From assembly GCA_030562195.1 (NCBI GenBank), contig JAUJPP010000007.1, positions 17,977,769-18,041,768 on the forward strand: a DNA stretch of 64,000 nucleotides. The letters are read 5' to 3'. The stretch is from Nipponacmea schrenckii (Eukaryota > Mollusca > Gastropoda > Lottiidae). Shown one piece after another: positions 1 to 10,872 of this stretch (position 1 is the stretch's first letter; every line of letters starts with the position of its first letter). The notes under the pieces are model-generated. The model was given only the letters and a program-made list of their open reading frames with translations, was not told the DNA's origin and did no database searches. Both the position numbers and the translations under genes were made by a program.

Positions 1-12
1 AATGCTCAGATA

Positions 13-3000
13 ATGATGTTAATTGGTCGAGATGTTATAATGGCTCATCATGTTACAGATCAACGTATTGGTCCTGGGAATACTCCTTACGCCCAAAAGC
101 TTCCCCTTGGATGGGTCATTATCGGCGATTGTTGTTTAGGGAAAAGTCATTTACCTGAATTAGTCAGCGTCTGCAAAACAAACTTGCTCGCAAGTGGACG
201 CGGTACAATGTTGGATCCATGTACGAGTCAATTTAGAGTTCAAGAAAAAGTAGGTGTTCTACAATCTAACGAAATAACTTCATCTGGAATCATCGAATCG
301 GATTCATTTGGAGCTGATGTTTTCACGAAGACGAGTGACGATAAAATCCCTGGACTGTCAATAGAAGACAAAGCATTCCTAGAAATCATGGATACTAGCT
401 TCAAAAGAGATAAAGATGGTTATTGGATTTGCCCACTACCATTGAAGGCAAATAGGCCAAGTCTTCCGAATAATTACAATACTGCACTAAAACGGGCGAA
501 CATCTTAGACAAAAGCCTCCAGAAGAATCCTGTGAAACGAGTACAGTTTCTTGCTTTCATGGACAGAACTTTCAAAAAGGGTCAAGCAGAGAAAGCCCCG
601 CCTCTCAAGAATGGAGAAGAAAGCTGGTTTCTTCCGATCTTCGGAGTATATCACCCCCGTAAGAAAGATCAAGTGCGCGTCGTATTTGATTCTGCCGCTA
701 AACATAACAATATCTCTTTGAATGATGTATTATACTCTGGGCCAGATCTGACTAACAGTTTGTTGGGAATCCTTATGAGATTTAGACGTGAATCCGTTGC
801 AATATTGGCAGACATTGAGTTGATGTTTTATTGTTTCAAAGTCAGGTGTGAGGACAGAAACTACCTCCGTTTTCTTTGGCATGACGAGAACGACTTTGAT
901 AAGCCATTAGTCCAATATCGTATGTGTGTTCACATTTTTGGAAGTACAGCTTCTCCGGCCGTAGCTACTTATGGTATCAGAAAAACAGCAAGTCTCAGCA
1001 CATTAGGAAAGGATGTCACAGAATTTGTCTCCAGAGATTTTTACGTAGATGACGCATTAACGTCGCTTCCGACTGTGGAACAGGCTGTAGACTTAGTTCG
1101 TAGAACTCAGAGCGTATTGAAGACTGAAGGAAATTTACGACTCCATAAAATTGCGTCTAATCGTGAAGAAGTTATGCAAGCTTTTCCACCAGAAGATTTG
1201 GCGAAAGACTTAAAAGACTTGGATTTTGGTGCTGAAACGTTGCCCATCCAGCGCAGTTTAGGCGTAGCATGGAGTCTTGAGAAAGATGCATTCTTGTTTC
1301 ATATCGCTATTGGTACTCATCCATACACCAGACGTGGAGTTCTTTCTTGCATCAACTCAATATTTGATCCACTAGGATTCTTAGCACCAGTTATCATTGA
1401 AGGCAAATTACAAATGCGGAGCTTGATTAGCTGTACTAGTGATTGGGATGCACCACTGCCTAGTCAGTACTTAGAAGCATGGGAACGTTGGACTATTTCC
1501 CTTAAAGATTTACATGACTTTAGAATACCTCGAACTTACCTTTCAACGTCTTGGGTCGATACACCATGCAAATCGGTGCATATTTTCTCAGATGCCTCCG
1601 AGAATAGCAGCCGTCGGGTACATTCTATCTGTAGACCATTCTGGACACAAGGAACTAGGTTTCATTCTCGGCAAAACTAAAATCGCGCCTTTGCATGGTC
1701 ACACGATACCTAGGCTAGAACTGTGCGCAGCTGTCCTGGCTGAAGAAATAGCAGGATCCATTGTCAAACATCTGGATATGCCAATTGAAGAATTTACATT
1801 TTACACAGACAGTCGAGTAGTATTAGGATATATCCATAATCAGACCCGCAGATTCTACACGTATGTCACCAATCGTATTGCAAAGATTCGATCTTCAACC
1901 CATCCTCGCCAGTGGCAATACGTATCTACAACCCAAAATCCAGCAGACCAAGCTACGCGTGCTATATCTGCTTCTGAACTAAGTGAAAGCACTTGGATTA
2001 CCGGTCCCGCATTCTTGCTGACTAACGATGTTCCTTGTGGTGACAACTATGAAATGCAAGATCCGGATAAAGACAAGACCTGAGGAAGTTCATAGTCTCA
2101 AGACCAGTGTTTCGAGTTCCTTAGGAACTCATCGTTTTAATCGATTTTCCAGATCGAAGCAGCTCGTTGAGACTATAGCACACTTGACGCACATAGCTCA
2201 GTGTTTCAAAGGCAATTCAGACTGTCATGGTTGGCATACTTGCACACATTGGAAAACCGTCGACTCATTTGATGCTGCTCAGCAGTTTGTGCTACGTGAA
2301 GTACAATCAGAAGCATATGCCGAGGAAATTCTATGTCTCAACAATGGGAAACCTGTACCTAAAACTAGTCATATACTAAAACTTTCTCCCTACATCGACA
2401 ACGAAGGTTTGATACGCGTTGGAGGTCGTCTTGAAAGGGCTAACCTCACTGATCAGCAGAAACATCCAATCATTGTTCCTGGTCGTCATCAAGGAAGGCA
2501 CATAACAGAGGGTGCTCTTCGCTCAGGGGGAATCTGGATCACAGGAGCAAAATCTCTAGTTTCTTCCGTCATTCACAAATGCGTAAAATGTTGTAAGCTG
2601 AGAGCAGAACGTGGAACTCAGAAGATGGTCGACCTCCCATCTGACCGTCTGGAACCTACACCTCCATTCACAAATATTGGGATAGACTGTTTTGGTCCAT
2701 AGGAAGTTGTTTTTCGAAAGACACGTGGGGGACAGACAAACAGTAAAAGGTGGGCAGTAATGGTTACATGTTTAACTATTAGAACGGTTCACATAGAGGT
2801 CGTGGAAAGTCTCAGCTCTTCGTCATTTATAAACGCTTTGCGGAGATTCATGGCGATCCGTGGACCAGTAAAACTTATCAGATCGGATCGTGGTACAAAC
2901 TTTGTTGGATCGACTGACGATATTGGAATAAATGCAGTCAACGTTGAAGACGACACTGTTCAGCAGTTTTTGTATGATCATGGTGCTACTTGGATCTTCA

Positions 3001-3575
3001 ATCCGCCGCATGCATCACAAATGGGGGGTGTTTGGGAACGCGTTATTGGTCTTACCCGACGGATCCTCGACTCCCTCATGACTAGTGTACCTGGAAGTGG
3101 TCTCACACACGAATGCCTTGTTACCTTTCTTGCAGAGGCTTTAGTTCCTCTCACTACAGATCCGGATGATCCCGCTCCATTATCTCCATCACTTTTGCTC
3201 ACTCAAAAACCACCGCAAACGAGTAGTAGCTGCGAAATTGTGGATACCAAAGATTTATATCGGAAGGAATGGAAGCGCGTCCAAACGTTAGCTGATATGT
3301 TCTGGCATCGTTGGAGAACTCAATACCTGCAGACATTGCAGTTGCGTCGCAAATGGCAGGAGCCAAAACGAAACATGAAACCAGGAGATGTTGTTTTAGT
3401 GCGCGATAAACAGGCAGCAAGGAACGATTGGCCGATGGGTGTTGTCATAAAAACTTTCGAGAGCTCCGATAAACTTGTTCGTAAATGTGAAGTAAGGATA
3501 GTCAGAAACGGGAAAACTGCCTTCTTTACACGCCCGGTGACCGAACTTGTGTTACTTCTTTCCAGTGACTCATAA
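13..3575 (+). pseudogene. pol: Broken BEL/Pao pol polyprotein gene
   Basis: Pol coding sequence in pieces. The first frame (13-1680) holds the protease-to-RT linker, the RT with FYVDD near 1040-1060, and the start of RNase H. A +/-1 shift near 1600 moves RNase H into the frame 1514-2083. A second shift near 2030-2080 moves to the frame 2028-2702, with the integrase zinc-binding segment (CVKCCKLRAERG) and the first acidic residue in GIDCFGP. An in-frame TAG at 2700-2702 interrupts it. The same frame resumes through 2760-3575 with SDRGTNF and ASQMGGVWE, the other catalytic acidic positions of the DDE core. The RT motif normally read as ADIEQMF has Leu in place of Gln. As it stands no full polyprotein can be made. 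The family call is secure from motif order; the exact clade is not determined. Confidence 0.85.
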
Positions 3576-3698
3576 TTTGTTAATTGCAACGTTACGCTTT
3601 AATGTCATATTCATGTCATTTGTCCTATATTTTGTTTTTGAATTGCATAAGATATTTGTTAAGTTTTGTAGTGACGACTTACGTCATCAAGCGGGGAG

Positions 3699-4245
3699 TG
3701 TAATGTCCATAACAGAGTTATCTTTCTTTGTTATTGTTTATGGAACTCTCCAGTAATAAAGTTTGTTTAAACGTAATTCAACACTTTGCAGCACAGTTAT
3801 CCATTTGTTTTGTTGTCAAGTTTAAGCCTATTACGGAGTATGTAATATTATTTTTTGTGTTTAATTACTTTAATAAGGTCTTAGTAAAGCATCAAGTTTG
3901 CAATATGTTTGTTATTGAGAAATTATTTTGTAGTAATCTTATTTTTATCTGTTTTCATTTGTGACCTTTGACCTTTTATTGCATCATGAATCTCTGTACG
4001 GAGAGCCGTTAGGACCTCTTTTCTGAAAACTTAAATCTCGATAATTTTCTTAAGAATTTTCTCTTAGGTCGTTTGTAGATTTATTTCATATAATTTCATG
4101 GCAAAGTATGTACAAATTGCTTATTGTGCTTTAATTATTTTTTCAGTCTTTTACCTGTATGCATATCAGAGTGTCAACAATAAATTCTTTCACTTCATGC
4201 ATCGGGGTTATACATTCTGTACGGCGGCAGTGCTTAGGCAGAATA
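3699..4245 (+). repeat. Putative 3' LTR of the BEL/Pao element
   Basis: Begins TGTAATGTCC directly after the purine-rich tract AAGCGGGGAG. The 5' LTR is outside the window, so the end cannot be fixed by comparison. Two candidate ends are the ACA at about 4214 and the junction with duplicated sequence at 4245. Short open frames here (for example 4098-4283) are unlikely to be genes. Confidence 0.5.
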
Positions 4246-5084
4246 GTCATATTTGTCGTGATGTCGTCCAAAGAGTTTCTTAATGATAGATTTGAGTCTT
4301 TTAGTAAGCTAACATTGCTGTAAAAACTTCATTTCCGTTAATTCAAGACAAGTCATTCTTTCAAGATACTTTTTTTTGTATAAAGTTTAGGTTTGGCTCC
4401 TCATTTTTAAATTCTGCTTTATATAAAACATATTCGGTTATGTATATACAATGATTCATAAAGTGAATAAAATGATGTATATTTGCTACATCAGATATAA
4501 TTATATATAACACCAAAATAGGTGATTAAATATCCTTTGGTTTGAATATATCTTGTAATACATGCTTTTAGCATTGGGAAATGTTAAATGAAATGAAAAA
4601 GTTTCAAGAGAAGAGCTACACATGGAGCACAGGGTTGTTACACTTAAATGGTATTTTTGAATAATTGAAATTTCAGTGAAATTATATAACGAGATAATTA
4701 TATTGGACTCTATAAAGCTTTGTGTTCACACATACTATTCTTAAATTCGAGAACAATTCAGATAGTATTGTTTGTGCTTGATAAAGATTCCTGTATGTGA
4801 ATTGAAACGTTGCAAAAATTAAAGGAAGGAGTAGTATATCCATAAAAGTTATCTTATTTGTTTAATACAGATACTTGTTCATTTATATAATTAAGCCTCG
4901 CAAATCTTCCCTTTTAACCAAACCTATAGGTTTTGGGTATTTTTTTCAGAGACGAGGTGATTATAGATGTCTCGAATGGTTATAGAATTTAAGATTCTTT
5001 TGTATACTGACATATTATCACGATCGCTATCGCTATTTATTACCATTTGACCCCTTCTGTCCTTGCTCCCTCGCATTCCACCCC

Positions 5085-5385
5085 CTATTTATCTCCGCTT
5101 GCCTCTTCCCAATTCGTTTGAATTGATCATAATACATGAATCATGAGTGGCGCCAGGATATTTAGCAACAATGTTCAAAAACTTAAACCGCAAACTTCTT
5201 GAACAGAATGGTAGTTTTTTTCTGTTTACATAAAAAAGTTCATCCTCTGTTGGGGCTTTTATACGTATGTGTGTACCATCAATGGCATCGACAACACGTG
5301 GAAAATCTTTTTTTTCTTCATGAAAACCTTTCACAATGTTGCCTAATCTAGCCAGGTCAGTTGGCGACTTTATATCGTCATTAAA
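5085..5385 (-). pseudogene. PIF/Harbinger transposase remnant (block A)
   Basis: On the minus strand the frame reads DFPRVVDAIDGTHIRIKAP, the well-known DDE segment of Harbinger (DDE_Tnp_4/HARBI1-like) transposases, followed after a damaged stretch by KFLNIVAKYPGATHDS. The aspartates in VDAIDGTHI and the downstream segment correspond to the catalytic core, but only about 80 residues remain and the middle is shifted. It is a fossil, not a gene. The same fragment is present in block B. Confidence 0.75.
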
Positions 5386-5387
5386 AC

Positions 5388-6518
5388 CCTTTGGTTTAAT
5401 ATACTTGTAATACAGTTTTAAAAAGCATTGGGAAATGTTAAATGAAAAAAAAAGTTTCCAGTGAAAAAGCTACCAGGGGAAAATTTTTACACAAAGCCAT
5501 ATTCTTTTAAAATTTCGTGTTATTTTCGAGCTAATTATTTTGGATCAAAAAGTTTTCAACATAACTTAAAATTTTCCCGATAAAAATTTCTTAAGATTGG
5601 TCGATACATTTTTGGGAATTTTTATTTGAAAAAAATTGGAAGGTTTTCCATAAAAGTTTTTTTTTGAAACGAATTGCAATTTTTGAAAATCGGGAAATTT
5701 CCCCTTTTCCCCAAAATGGTTTTGGGACCAAAAGGGATTAAAATTTCGGGGATAAATTTTGATTCTTTTGCGACAAATCAACGATTTCAAATCGCTATTT
5801 TGCACCTTTGGGGGACCACTTCTTTTGTTGACCCCCCATTTATTGTTGCCAATTTCCCAACGTTTGAATTGAAAAAAAATCCCATGAACATGAGTGGCCC
5901 CAAATTTTTCATTTAAAAACTTGATATCGAAACTTCTTGAACATAAGGTAATTTTTTTTCGTTAATAAAAAAGACCTCTTAAAGGGTTTTAATAGGTGTT
6001 AAGGCACGAAACATAAAATTTTTTTTTCTTCTAAAAATTTGGACAATGAGAAATCTATCCATCATTTGGGATTTTATATCGCATTAAAATCCCTCTAAAA
6101 TACATTTTTAAATTTCCCCAAAATTTTAAAGTTATTTAAACATAAAACCCGGCTTGAGCCCATATCTTTTTTCAATCGATTTTTCATGATCGTGTAAATG
6201 TTAATGATAAAAAACCTTTTAAACATGTCGAGACTTTGGACGATTTTTTGACCCCTACTGGAATTTCACTTTGGGGAATGTTTTTAGCGTTGAATTTCCC
6301 AAAAGAGGGGCTTTTATTCTAAAAACGGGTTTTTGGAAAAATCGTGCTTTTGTGACAATTTTTTTAAAATTTCCGAAAAATTTTTTTAAATTGGAATTTT
6401 GAAAATTTGGACAAAGTGTAGTGAAAATATTTATTTAAACTAAATTTAGTCAAAAAACCCACAAATATAAGCCGAAAGGGAACGAGTCCTATTTCTAACC
6501 GATCTTAATTAAAATCCC
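5388..6518 (+). other. Corrupted duplicate sequence, probably assembly error
   Basis: This stretch can be followed as a badly garbled second copy of 4534-5387 and then of the sequence that in block B lies at about 10750-13030. Recognisable islands (AGCATTGGGAAATGTTAAATG, ATGAGTGGC followed by CCA, AAACTTCTTGAAC) sit between stretches where every homopolymer is inflated: runs of T, A, C and G of 4-9 bases. Clean sequence resumes at AAGACAGGTCGAGACATATT (about 6519). Unpolished long-read gap fill would give exactly this. I see no gene here. Confidence 0.6.
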
Positions 6519-6534
6519 TTTAAGACAGGTCGAG

Positions 6535-6990
6535 ACATATTGAGACAAAATGGAATTTTGCGACACAATGGGACGATTTCTAGTGACAAAATGGAATTTT
6601 GCGACAAAATGGGACAATATTTAGTGACAAATTGATATTTTGCGACAAATCGAGACGATTTCTAATGACAAAATGGAATTTTGCGACACAATGGGACAAT
6701 ATTTAGTGACAAATTGATATTGTGCGACAACTCGAGACGATTTCTAGTGACAAAATGTAATTTTGCGACACAATGGGACGATATTTAGTGACATATTGAA
6801 ATTTTGCGTAAAATCGGGACGATTTCTTAGTGACAAAAGGGAATTTTGCAAACATAATGGAACGATATTTAGTAACATATTGAAATTTTGCGACAAACCG
6901 GAAAGATTTCTAGTGACAAATTAGAATTTTGCGACAAAGTAGGACGACATTTGATGACAAATTGAAGACATTTTTGGAAAATGACACATT
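6535..6990 (+). repeat. ~41-bp minisatellite upstream of GTPase gene A
   Basis: About ten imperfect units built on TGACAAAATGGAATTTTGCG plus ACACAATGGGACGATTTCTA. Units alternate between two half-forms. The array ends about 110 bp before the start codon of gene A and probably overlaps its promoter or 5' UTR. Open frames across it are artefacts of the repeat. Confidence 0.8.
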
Positions 6991-7097
6991 TGGACGAAAT
7001 GACAAATCGGGACGGAACAAGCCTTTAGATAGCTACATAGAACAAAGACGTCATAATGGTGATAATATAGTAACGAGAGGTATTCAGATGGTAGAAG

Positions 7098-9330
7098 ATG
7101 GACGCTCTTGTACAGAACGTTAAAGAGAACTATTTGTCGTATATCACTACAGGAGTGGCAGGCTTTGCTGTAGGCTATAGTCTCTACCGAACCTGGAGAT
7201 ATTTATGCTATGAAAATGGTGATGATGAATATTTTGAAAGACTTAAACCATCGGTAAGTGAAGCATAGCCCTCGGCCAATATGATACTAATAAACTTATT
7301 CTGATTAATTTAAGAACTCAATATTATGGAATTGGGTCTGATATTACACAACCCTTCCAAACATTGTTTTGTCATCATCATTACTGCACCTAATGATGGA
7401 GATGTACATTTTTGAAACGCTGTGTAAAAGTTTAGTGTTATACCATAATACTATTGATATCCTATTGTTTTCCGGTATTTCACGATTCTGATCATTACCC
7501 TAAAATAACCTTAGAATTTTTCCTCTGTATCTGATTTTATATAGTCTAGTTATAATAAAGGGGATTTCTGCCTCTATCTGCGTTTTAAATGTATGATTGA
7601 CGGAGGCCGGCAAACTAATTAGCTTGTTCCTTATGGCCACTGCAGTTATATTTTATGTTGACTTGCTGACTCTATCTGGTCTCTGATAGTGATAATGATC
7701 TCTTACCCGGGATAACTTTACCTTTAAAAGTGTTTATATTCCATTTTATTTAAGGCAAACCCGTTGAAAAGAAAGATATTGATAATAGGGCTAGATGGTT
7801 CTGGAAAGACACGCTTCTCAAGATGTTTTTGTAAAGGTCGAAGAAGACTGGGGTCAACAGAAGAAACAACTTATGGGTTTTACGTTAATACTGTAAGGCT
7901 TGGGGAAGTTTCTCTCGATATGTGGGACGGTAAGAATGGTTTTAACTTTGTTCTGAAATCGACGAGAGTTTAAGATAGGAAATCCTCACCAGGACATTTG
8001 AATTGGAATAGGTTAAGATCCCATATTCGGACCGTTTTATAAATAATTTTTCAGATAATCACAAGATAGTCAATAATAATAATAATAATACGATAATGGA
8101 CGAGTTAAAGTCGATTGAAGTATGATAATTAACGATTGAAAAATGATGATTTAAGCTTGAAGTATGATAATGAACGATTGAAAAACGATGATTTAAGCTT
8201 GATGTATGATAATTAACGATTAAAAAAACGATGATTTAAGCTTGAAGTATGATAATTAACGATTGTAAAACGATTATTTAAGCTTGAAATATGATAATTA
8301 ACGATTAAAAAAGGCTGATTTCAGCTTGAAGTATGATAATTAACGATTGTAAAACGATGATTTAAGCTTGAAGTATGATACTAATTTATGATTGAAATAT
8401 GATAATTGACGAATGAAATACATTTGCAGTATGATAATGATTAATGATAATTGACGAATGGAATATGAACATTGACGATTGAAATACGATAACTAACGAT
8501 TGAAATGTGATAATTGACGAAATACAATGATTGACGATTGAAGTATGGTTGACCATGATTGACGAAAGCCATCTGACTGTTAGAGGATCAGGGGAATTTG
8601 TGTAGGAAACTATGATAATTAACGCACATTTAAAAATGATGCATATATAATAGACCTAAGTGAACAGTGATAAAACAGGTGAATGATAGTATTGCGCTAA
8701 TTTTGGATTTCATCGAATTATCGATTCGTATTATATTTTTTTTTAGTTGGAGGTTCACGGATATGTCGCGAATACTGGAAAGATTTCAGAGGTTTTACCA
8801 CGAACCTAGACCTAATTTGTTTCTGTGTAGATTCTAGTTTACCTATTCGGTTTGACGAAGCTAGAAAGGAACTTCACAAGTTTTTAAAGAATGATAAAAC
8901 TAACGGTATTCCTCTGATACTCGTCGCTACAAAACAGGTAGGCAAAATATATTTCGTGTTTTAAAGTTATGTGTATCGTGAGTTTGTGACGAAGCTAAAA
9001 ACTCTATCTCAGGCTTTGAATCATACCGGCTTATTATCGTTACATGCTAGGGTGAAAATTTAATCTTGAAAATTGAAATATGTTAAGGTTATTTTGATAT
9101 TAAACCTAAGTATCATTTTCTAGGATTTGCCGGATGCTGTCTCACCAAGTCAGGTTTACAAACAGATGAGTTTAAGTGAGTTTGAATCAACTCGATCTCT
9201 TTATACTGTTGGGGTTCAAGCTCCTAATGATGGTCCAAGGAAAGGTTTTGTGGATACGTATAGACTGTTTGTTACAATTGTTGATCAGAATAAGAAACAA
9301 AAAAGAATAAACATAATTGAAGATTGTTAA
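7098..9330 (+). CDS. ARL9/ARL10-like membrane-anchored small GTPase, copy A
   Basis: Four exons: 7098-7253, 7755-7929, 8747-8937 and 9124-9330, all with GT..AG borders and matching phases, giving 242 aa. Exon 1 supplies a short N-terminus with a hydrophobic membrane segment (about residues 14-34) and a Trp-Arg-Tyr stop-transfer motif. Exon 2 has the P-loop GLDGSGKT (64-71) and switch I around TTYGF. WDVGGS spans exons 2-3 (109-114), and ATKQDLPDA spans exons 3-4 (guanine-binding TKxD). Arf-family proteins usually have Gln after DVGG; here it is Ser, as I recall for ARL10, which argues for slow or no intrinsic GTP hydrolysis. There is no Gly2 myristoylation site; the membrane segment replaces it. 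Stops lie upstream of the ATG in frame. The exact ARL9 versus ARL10 assignment and the target membrane are inference. Confidence 0.88.
8117..8400 (+). repeat. 42-bp minisatellite in intron 2 of GTPase gene A
   Basis: Six units of GAAGTATGATAATTAACGAT plus TGAAAAACGATGATTTAAGCTT. The same intron in copy B has three units. A looser repeat (TGATAATTGACGAATGAAAT) follows to about 8560. Intron 2 also starts with an (AAT)n run near 8075. Confidence 0.85.
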
Positions 9331-9392
9331 CATATAATATTATATATTTTGCCCCTCTTTCAAGCTTTTTAAACATAATGTTCCTTTGAATG

Positions 9393-9727
9393 GTCGAAGT
9401 GAAGTCACTCCGTTTCACCTATGCGTAAACCATACCCAAGCGTCTGGAAAGACATTTTCCCATCATATATACGAATTCTACTATCAAATGAAAACCATTT
9501 GACCAAGAATGGATTTAGATGCCCAGTTCCTTTGACAATATAATAGGTAAAAATAAATACATCAAGATTATAATCCACAAGAATCTTCCATATTCTGATG
9601 ATATGTTAACAACAATGAGCCACCAAAGTTGGCAGAAACTGGTGTTTCGAAAAGAGTCAGCATAATCTGCTTCGTGCAATTAACAATCAGAAATATAGCA
9701 AATAAGTTATATTGAAGTAACTGGTTG
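9393..9727. other. Spacer between duplication blocks
   Basis: Single-copy sequence between the end of block A and the start of block B. It includes a weak 61-codon minus-strand open frame (9568-9753) with no recognisable domain. No gene is supported. Confidence 0.5.
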
Positions 9728-10464
9728 GTCATATTTGTCGTGATGTCGTCCAAAGAATTTCTTAATGATAGAGTCTTTTAGTAAGCTAACATTGCTGTAA
9801 AAACTTCATTTCCGTTAATTCAAGACAAGTCATTCTTTCAAGATACTTTTTTATATAAAGTTTAGGTTTGGCTCCTCATTTTTAAATTCTGCTTTATATA
9901 AAACATATTCGGTTATGTATATACAATGATTCGTAAAGTGAGTAAAATGATGTATATTTGCTACATCAGATATAATTATATATAACACCAAAATAGGTAA
10001 TTAAATATTCTTTGGTTTGTAATACATGCTATTAGTGTTGGGAAATGTTAAATGAAATGAATAAGTTTCAAGAGAAGAGCTACACATGGAGCACTGGGTT
10101 GTTTCACTTAAATAGTATTTTTGAATAATTGAAATTTCAGTGAAATTATATTACGAGATAATTATATTGGACTCTATAAAGCTTTGTGTCACACATACTA
10201 TTCTTAAATTCGAGAACAATACAGACACTTGTTCATTTCTATAATTATGCCTCGCAAATCTTCCCTTTTAACCAAATCTATAGGTTTTGGGGATTTTTTC
10301 AGAGAAGAGGTGATTAAAAATGTCTCGAATGATTATAGAATTTAAGATTCTATTGTATACTGACTGATATCACGATCGCTATCACAATCGATATCATAGG
10401 ATAGGTTTATTACCATTTGACCCCTTCTGTCCTTGCTCCCTCGCATTCCACCCCTGTTTATCTC

Positions 10465-10735
10465 CGTTTGCCTCTTCCCAATTCGTTTCAGTTGATCATA
10501 ATAAATGAATCGTGAGTGGCGCCAGGATATTTAGCAACAATGTTCAAAAACTTAAATCGCAAACTGCTTGAACATTAACAGAATGGTAGCTTTTTTCTTT
10601 TTACATAAAAAAGTTCATCCTCTGTTGGGGCTTTTATACGTATGTGTGTACCATCAATGGCATCGACAACACGTGGAAAATCTTTTTTTTTCATGAAAAC
10701 CTTTCACAATGTTGCCTAATCTAGCCAGGTCAGTT
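10465..10735 (-). pseudogene. PIF/Harbinger transposase remnant (block B)
   Basis: Same fragment as in block A, with the frame reading VVDAIDGTHIRIKAPTEDEL on the minus strand. It has extra small indels (an inserted TTAA near 10575) and so is more broken than the block A copy. It was inherited through the block duplication, not by a separate insertion. Confidence 0.7.
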
Positions 10736-10872
10736 GGCGACTTTATATCGTCATTACAAACCCTCTCTAAACATACAGTTGCTTTACAGCATTAACCAGC
10801 ATTGCAGTATTAACTTTCCTAAAGCTTCCAGTGACAGAATTGCAACCATGGCATGTAGCAGCAGCCATATTC

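Larger units (their letters stand above)
1..4245 (+). mobile_element. BEL/Pao-type LTR retrotransposon, 3' part, degenerate
   Basis: The window opens inside the pol gene of a BEL/Pao-like element. In order it shows the aspartic-protease/RT linker (motif PLGWVIIGDCCLGK), a reverse transcriptase with a YVDD box, RNase H, an integrase zinc-binding region and an integrase core with the C-terminal domain usual in this group. A purine-rich tract at 3687-3698 precedes TGTAATGTCC, the expected start of the 3' LTR. The gag gene and 5' LTR lie outside the window. The right limit is set at 4245 because the sequence from 4246 onward is shared with 9728 onward, where no such element precedes it. Two frameshifts and an in-frame stop make this an inactive copy. 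Confidence 0.85.
4246..9392 (+). repeat. Tandem duplication block A
   Basis: Matches 9728-15632 in the same orientation. The left edge is shared GTCATATTTGTCGTGATGTC at 4246 and 9728. The right edge lies where both copies read TCCTTTGAAT and then diverge (9392 and 15632). It contains a Harbinger remnant, a ~41-bp minisatellite and ARL10-like gene A. Differences from block B: a corrupted stretch at 5388-6518, more intronic minisatellite units, and no Pearl-like insertion. Gene exons differ from copy B by only a few bases, so the duplication is recent. Confidence 0.85.

Noticed and set aside
6929..7123. Open frame overlapping exon 1 of GTPase A (and 13320-13511 for B)
   Set aside because: It runs out of the minisatellite in another frame. 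The GTPase frame starting at 7098 has the membrane segment and a matching donor.
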